From: Acridotheres tristis
Taxonomy: Eukaryota; Chordata; Aves; Passeriformes; Sturnidae
Direction: 5' to 3'
NCBI GenBank assembly: GCA_037013685.1
Contig: CM072886.1
Span: 73,993,859 to 74,057,858 of the forward strand
DNA length: 64,000 bases
Part shown: positions 10,811-21,896 of the stretch, piece after piece
Numbering within the stretch: the first letter of the stretch is position 1
Layout of the letters: each line of letters begins with the position of its first letter
Made by a program: the position numbers and the translations under genes
The notes under the pieces: generated by a model
Database searches by the model: none
Told to the model about the DNA's origin: nothing
Seen by the model: the letters and a program-made list of their open reading frames with translations, nothing else

Positions 10811-13254
10811 CTAATCCAGAAACTGAGTAGGGTTCAGGCACTGAACTTGTTCTGCTTGAAGATATCACTTTACTAATTTGTGCAGTGTTTCATTAAAACC
10901 TTGGAACCAAAATGTTTCTAGGCTTCACCTGTTGTGGTCCTACCCTGCTCCACTGTACTGGGTGAACTTCTCCACAAGGTTCAACAGAAGCTCAGGGGAG
11001 AATCACATCTTGTTTTTTGTAAGTTGTGCACCACTACTAAAAATAACTGATGAGATGACAAAGCTGTGGCATGAAATCCCAGCATGTCACAACATTGCAC
11101 AATGAGAAACATCAACTTTAGTGATGATAAAATAGAAGAAATTGAGGGACAATGAACAGAACCAGAAACTGCAAGAAAGTATTGGGAGACACTTTTTAGA
11201 ATCCTTTAAGTTCAGTCAGCAAACAGTGTTTTGGCTGCTGACTAAGCTCAGTTGTGTTGCCTGTGGGACAGCCCATGTACGTAGGTAGCTCTGGGATGTT
11301 GCTGTAATGTAAGAGCAGTCTTAGATCACCTGTACCACACAACAGTGAGTATAAGGCAGACTCCTGATGTCCTTCAGTGAGACCTGTGTTAAAACTACTC
11401 CTTGCTTTATTACCAAAACTGTTACAGATTGCTCACCACATCACATCCCACCCATTGTTTCTCCAAAGGCATGGAATTTCCTCTGGAAGTGTGAGCACAG
11501 GCACTGTCTGCCTGTAATCATAACTCATGATCTTGTTGGAGGGAGAATAGTGGGTGTGCATTTTGAGGCTGAAGAGCAGGTGATAGATATTAAGTCCTTC
11601 AGCAGAGGCAGAAAGTGGTGAGCTCTGTGTGGATACAATCACAAAGAATAACAGGAAAAGTAAGGAAGAGAAGAAGTTCAGTCTTTGTGGATAGATCTGT
11701 TTGGTCTGGGTTTCCCTGGAACAGGGAAAGATACCTTCAGAAATGGGTGAGATGCTTGAGAGCAGCAAACAACGGAACCCCTGACACTGGTCAGCTTCTC
11801 CCCTTCTCCAGATAGAGAACAGATATATTTTTCCCACTTCTCATCAAATCTTGAAATACTCACTACAGATCTCATTTTTTACTGTGCTTTCTCAACTCTA
11901 ATGAATGCTCTTGGTTGATCTAGAGCTTACTTTACTAAACCTGCTCTGTAATACCAGTCATTTCCTTATGCTATTTAGAATCCAATGCAGAAGTCCAGTT
12001 ACTGAAACGTACCTACTCATACAGAAACTGTGTCAATGCACAGCAAATTATCTTATGCCAATATTTCACAAAATGCATAGATGCTCAACTCATTTGAAGG
12101 GGAAAGTATTTCTGGCTTTTGAGACCAGCACATATACCCAAAACTTACCTAAAATTGTATAATGCTAGTGTGAAGTCAAGCCAAAGTTATTATGCACTTC
12201 CTGTCAACCCAGTCCTACTATCCATAACTATCCATATGTCCTGGGACTTAAAATCACATCTCAAAACATAGCTTTTCCGTCATTGTAGGCAGAAGCCTCT
12301 ATCAGAAACAATACCCTTTTATTTCTTATGTGTAGATAAAAACCTGACATTTCTGGAGTTTCCAGTTCTACCTCTTTGTGAAGCAGAACAAAGTGACAGG
12401 ATAATTCTTTTCCCACCCTTGTTGTGCCTATCATTAGAATTTATTATATCTTTCAGACCATGTTTTTTTTCTTTCAGTTCTTTAATTCTCTTTCTGACTT
12501 TCACACTATCTAATATAAAATTTTAGATATAGATGCATGTATATAGCAGCATTTCTTAACTTCTGCCTTGAATCTGGAAAACAGTAATATTTCAAAATAG
12601 GTTTATTTCTAATACAGAGCTGGTTTTGTGCTGTCCTAGTCATACTAAATAAGTCCATTCATAGTACTTAGAGAGTTGCAAGGTAAAGTGATTTGTCAGT
12701 ATGTATTTGATTTGGGGATTTGTAGAATGGCTTTGCTGTGCACAGGTGTGTATATGCTGATAGCACTTTACTAGGCAACTATTGGAGCAGCTTGTAACCT
12801 CAACATAGGAAAAAGCAGATGAGGACAAGTTGAGGGGGGCAAATACATCTGTCCTGTCACTGGTACTTAGGATATCAATCAGAAATACTCAGTTATTGAA
12901 TAGTTCACAGTCAATAAGGCATCACTTTAACATTAGCAAAAATGCTGTTTACTGCACAGAAACCCCAAAATTTCTGCAAAATACAAGCCTTATTCAAACT
13001 TGCATTCTGCATATAATTTATTTTATAGAAGGAGAAATATTTCTCTTACTTAATTTTAAAAAATCTATGAAGTAATTTCATTTAAATATTTTTAATTGAA
13101 AGACATTTCAAAAACCTTTCAAGGCTGGTTTGGGGTTTTTTGGTACGATTCAAACATTCTACTCTTTATATCCCTAGTAGCATTCCAGATTCAAAATGAA
13201 AATTGGACTGAGCACCCTCAGACAGTTATTATATAACAGCAAAACACAGTAATG

Positions 13255-13345
13255 TTTTTGGTTTGGTTTTTTGAGGGGTTTTTATTTGTTTGTTGGATTT
13301 GATTTTTTTTGTTGTTGTTGTTCTATTTTGTTTTTACTTTTTGTT
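13255..13345. repeat. T/G-rich low-complexity tract
   Basis: GTTTT, GTTTG and TTGTTG units make a simple T/G-rich tract with no other content. Confidence 0.7.
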
Positions 13346-14944
13346 TTAATACAGGTAAAATATTGTGTGAACCACTTTTTACTTGACAGATTTTAGTGAT
13401 ATGTACTAAAAATTAAAAATATAATAAAATCTTTAAAACCAAAAATCAAAAAATCCAAAAGATTTTGCCTGGGACTTATGCAGACATTCAACGCTACTGT
13501 TTTTAGGCAGACTCTGGACAATTCAGACAAATGCCTAAATCTTAAACTGTCAATACTATCTATATTACTCAATTGTTCAAATATGGGAAAAACAGAACTG
13601 ATCAGGAGATGGTAGCATGCAATCCCCATACACAAAAGACAAAAAAGCCATACTCTTGTTACATGATGTATGCTGTACAAAATCTTTTTCTATTTGAAAT
13701 TAAGTCCTAGGTTTACCACTTGCAACATTCCCTAACTCTCCATACATTTCAGTTGCAGTTGCCTCACTTTGGTGAAAGGTTAATTTCTGCTATTTTGTGG
13801 GAGTCTGTCACTGATTTCTTTCTCTCATGATGGCTCATCATTTTCTGCCTGTCTATTCTTATTTTGACTGCCTTCTGTGTTTTCCACTGGCCACATAACC
13901 TCTAACTATATTTATCATCAAACCCATAGAAGGACAGAAAGAGAGGATGAGTTGATCTGAGGTTACAGTGGAAAAACCTTATCCGTTCTTGGGATCACAC
14001 TGTCTTTTTAAAAATATACTTTATATTTCTCCATAATGCTGGGGGGTAGAGAAGTAATGCACCCACTTTGTGTGCTTCCTGGGTACCTGTGAAGTGAAAC
14101 ATACCAGTCTGAACATACCAATAGACAGAACTGCTTGAAATCTTACTGCTTTCTATTCCCCTTGCATCCTGAAATGTGACTGGGCACTGGCCATGCACCA
14201 TGATCTAGTAGAAGTACCTTGAAGGGTAATTTGGTTAAAGACAGCCTGCAAAGACTGCATGAATTATGGCTTTTTCCATTAATACATCTCTTTGTAAATA
14301 TACTGATGTATTACAGGAGCCAATCAGAAAAGTTTTAATGCCATTTTGGTGGTATGAAAGATATGTACAAGGCATTACTCAGAATTACTACCTATGTGGA
14401 GCTTAGATTTCTTGCTTTCTCTGTCTTAATTGTTTATCTTTAGCTTAACTCCTGACTTTTTCTTTATCAGACTAAGTCCTTAAACTTCAGATTTCTCCTC
14501 TTCTTATATTTTTTGAAAGTGTGTTAACAATTTATATAAATGTCTGGAGAAGAGTTGGTTTTATTGTTTTTTTTGTTTTTTTTTTCTTTTTCTTTTGGGT
14601 ACAATTGTTTTAGCAATGCATAGCAAGTATGCACAAGTAGCATAGAAAGTGAAACCACAGTGTGGCAGCAATTTGAATAACAGACTAATGTGTCTACTTT
14701 TAGTGAAGGCAACATCTTTGGATTTCACCACCGAGGCATGAGATCCACAAGACTTAATTTTGTCCGTTTCTTCTCAGGCTTAGTTTCTTCTTCTTTCTGT
14801 CAGTTCAGACACAAAGCTGCAGCACATACTGGTTTTTCTGGTAATTTTATTTGTAGGACGGTTTTGTTTGGTAATGGATTACTTTCAAGTCTGATTATTT
14901 CTATGGCATTGAGATTTATATGGCTAATTTTAGGTCCCCAGTTA

Positions 14945-15066
14945 AAAAAAAAACAAACCAAACCAAACCAAAAAACAAAACAAAACAAAACAAAATAAAA
15001 CAAAACAAAACAAAACAAAAATAATAAAAAAAAACAACCAAACAAAAAAACCTACAAAAACAAACC
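14945..15066. repeat. CAAAA/CCAAA low-complexity tract
   Basis: About 120 bp of nearly pure A and C, made of CCAAA units followed by CAAAA units. An open frame on the minus strand is a run of F, V, L and C forced by the composition and is not a gene. Confidence 0.8.
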
Positions 15067-15835
15067 CTGAGCATCTAGTCTACTAAAATTATGATGTCTT
15101 TCATAAGCATTTATAATCATTATGGTAGCTGTTCAGCTAATGCAAGTCAAGGTAACTCAATTGATTTTAATGGAGCTATTTCAATTTACACCTTTTTACA
15201 CGTATTTCAATTTACATCTGGCCAGTTATGTCCTGTTGTTATAAGGACTGAAAATTGAACAATTTAAATCTGTCCGGTTGTGACAACTGACTGAAAACAT
15301 TGGGGAAAAAAACCAAAACAACAACATAAAATCAGACGTTGAAATATTCTTGTTCATATACATGTAAACCTCTTCTTTTTGCCAGGCAGCATATTCTTTC
15401 CTGTAAGTAAATTGCCACTTTAACAATTATAGGCAGAAACCACTAGGTGCCAGTGTTACCCAGACAACAGGAAAAGGCTTTGTTAGAAACCTTAAAAAAA
15501 AACATGAAAGCCAATGCAGATAAATCCTTTAAATGAAAATAAAGCTTCTGCATCTTTTCAGCTAAATAAGACTGCATTAAGGGTTTTGAGATGATTGCTT
15601 TTCTAGAAGTAAAGGCACTAAATTGATATGCGTTGACAGAAACCCACATCAAAACAAACTGATTGCAGGATACATTCCGTCAGAACCTCACATAAGTACA
15701 CAAAAGCTGCTGTGTCATCTTCAAGACCTTTTGAACTACACCTAGGATCATAATGCAGAGCCAAAGTCGGCATTTTACAAAGTACATGCAGCTCAAACAT
15801 ATGGCATGGTTAGCAGTTCACTGCTAAGATTGACA

Positions 15836-15985
15836 TTTTACAGGAAAAGCTTGTTTCAGATCAAGTTAGAATTCACATTCCAAGTCATACCTGAAGTTTG
15901 GTTTGACTCATTGGTACATACCAGAGTTTTCATTTGGACTCGTGTTCATCACTGTCATGGTCTTCTGAAAGCTTTTCCTGTAAAA
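15836..15985. repeat. Inverted repeat with 17-bp perfect arms, followed by poly(A)
   Basis: The left arm 15836-15852 (TTTTACAGGAAAAGCTT) is the exact reverse complement of 15969-15985, with 116 bp between them. The similarity continues imperfectly inside the arms (TTCAGA on the left, TCTGAA on the right). The right arm runs into a poly(A) tract of more than 20 A. The structure lies about 430 bp before the next CDH12 exon. It could be a small foldback element or a retroposed copy; no family was recognised. Confidence 0.6.
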
Positions 15986-16415
15986 AAAAAAAAAAAAAAA
16001 AAAAAAGAAAATCTTCTATTTAAGGAGCTGGATCAGCCAAAGACAGCTGATTGCCAGTGCATGGGAGTTGCAAATGCAAATCTCTGACTAACCTGCACTC
16101 AGCTCATTTGCAAGAGATGAATCGCACTCATTTAACTTCAGACATCTACAGTGTAACTGTTTACATTCATGCCAGTCATCCTGATTTTTATGATGTAGAG
16201 AAGCAGTAATTTCCTGACTATGATTCATCTGGCCTATTTCAAAAACCACCTTAGCATAAGATGAACTGCAAAACAAACTTAAATGATTGATTAGCTCAGG
16301 AGATGAGTTTTACACTTAAGGCGTCTTAAGTTTTGTCAGATTAATCCAAGCAAAGTTATTTAGCAATGCCTAATTTTTAGACAAATCTAATATTTTGCTT
16401 TTGCTTTTTCCACAG

Positions 16416-16669
16416 CCATTAGACTTTGAAACGAAGAAGGCATACACCTTTAAGGTGGAGGCCTCTAATCTCCATCTTGACCATCGATTTCACTCAGTGG
16501 GTCCATTCAAAGATACTGCCACTGTGAAGATAAATGTGTTGGACATGGATGAACCTCCAGTGTTCAGCAAGCCCATGTACACGATGGAAGTCTATGAGGA
16601 TACACCCGTGGGGACCATTATAGGGGCAGTAACAGCACAAGACCTTGATGCTGGCAGCAGCTCAGTTAG
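16416..16669 (+). CDS. CDH12: CDH12 coding exon, EC3 end and EC4 start (254 nt)
   Basis: The exon starts in phase 0 after ctttttccacag and encodes 84 residues (63-146 of the visible product) plus two bases of an arginine codon, ending before gtaagag. It begins [10 protein letters not shown], the EC3 version of the LDRE calcium motif. The inter-domain linker [10 protein letters not shown] (103-112) ends EC3. EC4 starts with [14 protein letters not shown], where the glutamates serve calcium binding, and continues to the AQDLDAGSS calcium segment. The length of 254 nt is the family's standard for this exon. Codon use and sequence show no sign of decay. Confidence 0.94.
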
Positions 16670-16961
16670 GTAAGAGAGCTTTTAGTCCTTCAGTAACTCT
16701 GTGACAACTCCAAGTGCTTCTGGCAGCTGGATACACTGGCAAAGAACTTAGTATGAAGTTATAAAGTATACCAAGTCTGTCACTGTAATAGATAACTGAT
16801 GATCTGAAAAATATTGGAAGGAGATGCTCGTTTGGAGGAATTATCTGGAAAAATACATTGAGTGCTCACAGCTTCTTATCATGCTGGTCATCTAAGTTAC
16901 CACACACTGCCATGACTTCAGAGATGATGTGTTAAGACTAAGGAACTGCATCGTGTCTGGG

Positions 16962-17511
16962 TGTCACAACCCACTAGTAGAGGACATGATATTTGCTATA
17001 AATTCTCCTCCAGGCTGAACAAAGACACATGCCAGGGAACTCTCAGGCTTTTATTGTATGATCACCATAGCTCTGACTCATAAGCCCTTAAATTCTTACA
17101 ATGTACTGCCACAAGAGTGATAACCCTTTATTTTGTAAGCTACACTTCAATAAGTTCTCAGCTTCCACAACAAACCCCTCAAAACATGCTGGCTCACAAG
17201 CCACACCACACCTCCAGAGAGAGTGAGGGAGGCCAATCCGTGATTTTATAGTTAACCTGGTGCACACCTCTTACGTAAAGTAGATTTTTCACACAGTTTT
17301 GTTAGCACATACACAGCCAGCACTTCTCCAGGGAATAAGTTGGCAGGTGGAAGCTGAAAATTAGTCTCAAGGTGGAGCAGGAAGTTGGCTGAGAACAGCC
17401 CAGCCCCACCTCTGCAGGATCCTTTCCTCTGATCACACCTTTCCTGTAGCAATGTAGAAAGTTTGAGACAAAATGTGCTTAGGTCTGGTCCTCTAGACTG
17501 GGTCTTCCACA
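16962..17511 (-). mobile_element. Putative LTR, antisense to CDH12
   Basis: Read on the minus strand, this 550-bp segment starts TGTGGAAG and ends TTGTGACA, so it has TG...CA ends. It has a TATA-like CTATAAAATC at 17251-17242. An AATAAA about 115 nt downstream (17132-17127) and a second one at 17055-17050 complete the order expected of U3, R and U5. I found no matching target duplication and do not recall the family, and no primer-binding or polypurine tract is clear. It differs in sequence from the LTR at 21.3-21.8 kb, so it is not the partner of that element. Confidence 0.4.
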
Positions 17512-18859
17512 AAAAAATATCTCCAAAAGTGAGAAAGAAGGTTTTCCATGCTGTGTCTGTTTGAGCTAGACCTCAGAGTGTGACACAACTGCCCCTTTCA
17601 CAAGAACCGCTTGCTCCCTACATCTGGCAAAGAACAAATGATCTGATAAATAATTAGCACATGTGTCTTGGCTGAGGCTGTGGGGACATGATTGCTGACC
17701 AATATGGTTGTGCTCAGCACAAGGAAACCCCTGCCAGGCAAGCCTCTCATTTATTGCTATACCTTATTTTCATGAGATAAAAAGGAGCAGGCATCTGGTA
17801 TACAAATGTAATACATTGATTTTGACAACCTATTTACAGCCACATTAGAATGATTAAAGTGAACCAGAGTCATGTACCGAGAAGGGAGCTCCTTAAAGCT
17901 TAGACATGGTCTAAGACATAGGCAGCTGTTAACACATACTTCCAGTACCAATTTGTGCTGGGCCTGACTTCAGAAAACATTTTTATCCCCAGATTTTCAT
18001 AAGAAATATTGAAGACATAATGCATGTCATCAATCTTTAAATATTAATGCTTATCAAATAGGACTATGACAGAACAGGAAAATGACATTAATGCCTACCA
18101 AGTGCATGCAAATTCATTCATATTTGATTACAAATTCAATTTGGACTTTTTTAATCCATGTTTATTAATTATGTGTATTTTGGCTCAATACTTATATTCT
18201 CAAAATATGCAGTAAACATGCTAGTTGTAATCATATGCAAAAATTTAACATACAACAGTGACTGTTTATCTCTTGTCAAATCAGTTATTTTTTGCTTAAA
18301 ACTATGACTACTGTTGTTTGTTTCACTTTTTTTAATAGAATCTTCATTTTTAAAAAAATATAGATATTTATTTATTCATGAGTCTGATACATTCCTTCTC
18401 TAACAAAGGATCATAACCACTACTAAGAAAGACTGAAGTCGGAATCTTTTTCCCTGGTGGTAGTCTATGAAAATAACCCCAGTGAAGTAAATATTCTGTT
18501 GAAAAACATACAAACCATACTCTATTGCAACCACACAGAAAGCCTTTAATCACATTGCTGAGCAGTTTTTTATATGATTGTGGAATCATCTGGATATATT
18601 AACAGTCTTCAGTGAGAGGTTTTTTTTTTATTTCAAAAACACTCCTAGGAGACTCAAGTGCTTTTTACTGATTACGTATTTGCAACTACACGAGAAAAAT
18701 AATTGTCTCTCGATGGCTTATCCACATAATGTGTTCACTAGAATATTGAATCCTAAGCCATTTTATAATGTCCATGTTTACGTTTTTTAACCCTGAAATC
18801 ACTGTTTGAAAGTCCAAATGCCCATCTACAGCTAATACCCCTACATTTTAGTCTCTCTG

Positions 18860-19285
18860 CTATTCTTGCTGACGCCTTGCCCCAACAAACTGCCTAAGTC
18901 CTCCCAGGGTCACATTTATGAGTTGATTCAGCTGGTTCATGCCCACAGAAAAGCATGAGCTATGTCCCAGAATGTTCTGGTGTTCTTCAGTGGCATGACT
19001 TTTGGGCATGTGTGCATCTACATGACTTATGTTTAGAGTCCTATTTTCAGCGATGTCCTGCCCCAGTACTGCAGCCCAGATGGGTTTGCCCCTGTGTTGC
19101 CAGTTAGTCTTCTTCCATTGCTGCAGCCACCACCATAGGACATTAGCCACCATCCAAGAGTCAGAGCAGAGATAGAATACAGCAATATCTAGGGCTAGTT
19201 GTATGGCTTTCACTTCTGAAAATAGGCTTGACTCTTCTTTTTCTTCAGCAGTCGTTGTGTAGGACTCCACACAGCAGCTTTCCAC
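18860..19285 (-). pseudogene. Endogenous retrovirus pol remnant, RNase H domain
   Basis: A 141-codon open frame on the minus strand resembles the RNase H domain of avian retroviral pol. The conserved blocks appear in order: SEVKAIQLALDIA with the acidic residue near residue 24, then CSDSWMVANVLWWWLQQWKK with the second catalytic aspartate, then HVDAHMPKSHATEEHQN with the His/Asp pair. The expected upstream DGS motif lies outside this frame and looks altered. After the HQN block the frame diverges, and no integrase follows. With the gag-like and LTR segments at higher coordinates it forms one minus-strand provirus remnant. Reverse transcriptase appears deleted, so it cannot act as a virus. Confidence 0.75.
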
Positions 19286-19361
19286 CTCTAATGGTTTCCT
19301 ACCATGGAGAAAGATCCATCAGAAAATAGGGCATGGCCTCTTGCTTTGGGATAACAGCTGC

Positions 19362-19436
19362 TTTCTTTTTTGTTTTGTTTTCTTTTTGGGTTTTTTTTTT
19401 TTTTTTTCCCCTGGCTTTTTTCTCTTTTTTTCTTTT
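19362..19436. repeat. T-rich/pyrimidine tract inside the retroviral remnant
   Basis: A T-run tract with scattered C and G interrupts the pol remnant and produces lysine-rich or phenylalanine-rich frames that are artefacts. It probably arose by expansion or a small insertion after integration. Confidence 0.6.
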
Positions 19437-20218
19437 GACACCTATTGTTTTTTCCAGCCCATTTGGGGAGCTGGTAAGAAGAGGCCACCCCAAACTCAAG
19501 ACCTCAAAGAAACTGAATTAACATGAGCGAGGGCACTAAAACCTGCCAGCTTCTCCTACTGTAAGGAAGAGTCTAACATTAGAAAGATTCCCATCTATTC
19601 TGCCTGAGCAGCTACACTAACTCCTGTTCCTTCCCTTCCCTGAGACAAAGAAGGGCAGCCTCCATCTTTGCTTCACACCTATGCTGTCTGGTAGGAGGTC
19701 AGGGTTAAGTTTTTGAAATTTCAATATCTAGCATTTATCCAATCTTTTTCTGTGCCTTGTGGGCACCCTTTTGGGTTTTTTAAATTTGTTAATAAACAGT
19801 TGGGATTTTTTTTCACTTTCATCCACTAGGATTCATTTTTCTCATTGGCAAACAGGGTTATCAAAACCATTCTCTTTAGAGGAAATGCTCATTCCAGGAC
19901 ATTTTCTCCTGAAATTTGTCCCTAAACCTAGACAAGGACATTATCACTTTTTACTTTACTATAGACCATTTCCAGGACTTCTAATTCTCTCATGTACTGG
20001 ATAGCTTTGTCTGCTGTGATCCATTTTTCTGGGAAATTCACAAGATCTTCCTTAAATAGATATCGTGCCCTCATACTTTAGAGACGACATCTCCAGAGAC
20101 TGCAAATTGCTCCTTCTTTTCCAATTCTTCCTTCAATTTCCCCATCTCTAGCAAGGGATTTTAGCTGTTGTGGCTTCATGACCTTCCAATTGTAACTGTG
20201 AGCCCTGTTATCCCAGCA

Positions 20219-20662
20219 TCACCTGGCTGGCACCTGTAGTCTTTCTGCACGTCTCAAAGTTCTGATGAGGTCAAGGAATGTGTTAACTTCAGGTTCCTGT
20301 TTGATTTGTCCCACTCGTTCAAATTTCTCTGTTGAAGGACCAGCTTTTTCATCTGACCTTTCCTCTCCTGATTGTCCTCCTTCTCCTCCTCCTTCTTCCT
20401 CTTTCTCCATTTCTTATCAATAATATCGATCTGTAGCTTGGTTTATCCATTATGTTGTTTCCACTACTGGTACAAGTACTGTAGTTGCTGTGGTTTGAGT
20501 CCCTGTCTCAGCCATAGTGTTCTCAAATGCAGTTTGGGTTCCTACCTCAATTACCGTCCTCTGCAAGGACTGAACAGTGGCTTGGCAGGCACAGGTCAGG
20601 ACCCAGCACAGGGCAAGAAGCTGCTGGCTTTCTCTGGGGTGGGCAAGGCACCCTTCCATCAT
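20219..20662 (-). pseudogene. Retroviral gag-like remnant
   Basis: Two consecutive minus-strand open segments (20662-20450 and 20410-20219) lie between the LTR/leader and the pol remnant, where gag is expected. The first has the repeated motif VGTQTA...TGTQTT followed by VLVPVVETT. The second is rich in E, G, K and S. I associate this style with avian retroviral gag, but the match is by position and impression only. Stops separate the two segments. Between 20.2 and 19.5 kb no reverse-transcriptase motif was found. Confidence 0.45.
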
Positions 20663-21190
20663 TGATGGGTCAGTTTGCCAGTGTTGGTCACATGTTCAGG
20701 TGTAAAGTCGCAGGTAACTGGAGGTCATAACCGTCCTAGGAGCCTGCCCAAATCCTACCACACACCCTGCCAGCCAGGAACTGGATGCCTCAGGGCAGAT
20801 TTCAATATCTCCATACTTAAAGTTTGTTTTCTCTTACACAGGAAGACATCAGATCCCACAAATCCCATAGTGCCCCAACAGTGTTCATTAATACTATTAA
20901 CAGTATTAAGCAGCTTAAATAAGGATCAGCAATGACCATGGGAGCCTGCATTATAAACCCATTCACATCAATCTTGGGCAGGGAGAGTGAAATATATTTC
21001 CTCATCATCCACAGAAGATAGCTCCCCCCGCATAACAAGGCTGCAGTGTCAGGGCAAAACACAGAGCTGTTGTTCGTGCTAACATGCTCCCAGCAAACTC
21101 AGCAAAACAAAGAGATAAGGAGTGCAGCTGACAAACCTCATGTCCCACAAAGGAGCTTGCTACTCGATAACTGCTATTACTATAGCATGC

Positions 21191-21235
21191 AAGATAGATA
21201 GATAGATAGATAGAAAGATAGAAAGATAGATAGAA
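21191..21235. repeat. GATA tetranucleotide microsatellite
   Basis: About eleven GATA/GAAA units in tandem, interrupted by two GAAA variants. It sits in the leader region of the antisense retroviral remnant and is a likely polymorphic marker. Confidence 0.85.
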
Positions 21236-21245
21236 CTGCCTTTGT

Positions 21246-21263
21246 CTCACTCCCTGGGCACTA
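21246..21263 (-). other. Possible degenerate retroviral primer-binding site
   Basis: Eight bases inside the minus-strand LTR end lies TAGTGCCCAGGGAGTGAG, which shares the GCCCA core with lysine-tRNA type primer-binding sites and sits at the right spacing. Matches elsewhere are patchy, so the tRNA assignment is weak. Confidence 0.35.
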
Positions 21264-21271
21264 AAAAGGAC

Positions 21272-21819
21272 TGTGGTGGGTTGACCTTAGAGACGCCACT
21301 TGCCCACCAAGCCACTTTATCACACCCCAGCTGGATGAGGGAGAGAAAATATGGCAGAAAATACTTGATAAGGCAATTTACTAAAGGAAAAAATGAAACT
21401 GTGCATGCATAAGAAAAGAGAAAACAAAACAAAAAAAAGTTTGTTCTCTACTTCCCATCAGCAAGGGATGTTCAGCCACTTCCCAGGAAGCAGGGCTTCA
21501 ACGCACATGGTGGTTTCTCTGGAAGGCAAACCCTGTAAATGACAAATGCCGCCCCCCTTCCTCCTCCTTTCCTTAGCTTTTCTGTCTGGGCTGATATATG
21601 GCATGATCTATCCTTTCTGTTAATTTAATTGGCATAGTTGTGTCCACTCTCAGGATCTTGGGAAATGTTGGAGACACAGAGTTGATGCTGTACCAGAGCT
21701 GTTCAACAGTAGCCAAAACACTGATGTGTTATCAACATCTTTCTATTTACCAATGCACAGCACTGCACTGTGAAGCTTGTTATTGGAAAATGAATTCAAT
21801 CTCAGCCAGACCCAATACA
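21272..21819 (-). mobile_element. 5' LTR of the antisense endogenous retrovirus
   Basis: Read on the minus strand, it starts TGTATTGGGTCTGGCTGAG near 21819 and ends GGTCAACCCACCACA at 21272, so it has TG...CA ends and is 548 bp long. It resembles an avian LTR family I recall that begins with TG...GGGTCTGGCTG. The block at 21462-21550 also fits that family. The LTR at 61.95-62.47 kb appears related, with a similar start and gross order. The gag-like and pol remnants follow at lower coordinates, so this is the 5' LTR. No 3' partner was found, so the provirus is 3'-truncated or rearranged. Confidence 0.7.
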
Positions 21820-21863
21820 CCAATGTATAAGTATTCAATATTCCCTAAGTTTTATATCCTCTA

Positions 21864-21896
21864 AAACAAACAAACAAACAAACAAACAAACAAGCA
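21864..21896. repeat. AAAC microsatellite
   Basis: About eight tandem AAAC units just outside the LTR, with one AAGC variant near the end. Confidence 0.85.

Larger units (their letters stand above)
5291..16415 (+). other. CDH12: CDH12 intron of 11.1 kb between the two EC3 exons
   Basis: The donor is AAG|gtatgt and the acceptor ctttttccacag|CCA, both strong. The intron is AT-rich and holds a CR1 fragment (6.87-8.22 kb), a CpG-rich solo LTR (10.09-10.81 kb), low-complexity tracts and an inverted repeat (15.84-15.99 kb). Between these I see only unassigned AT-rich DNA with short chance open frames. The stretches 5.3-6.85 kb, 8.25-10.05 kb and 10.85-14.9 kb hold nothing I can name apart from the 13.26-kb T/G tract. 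Confidence 0.8.
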
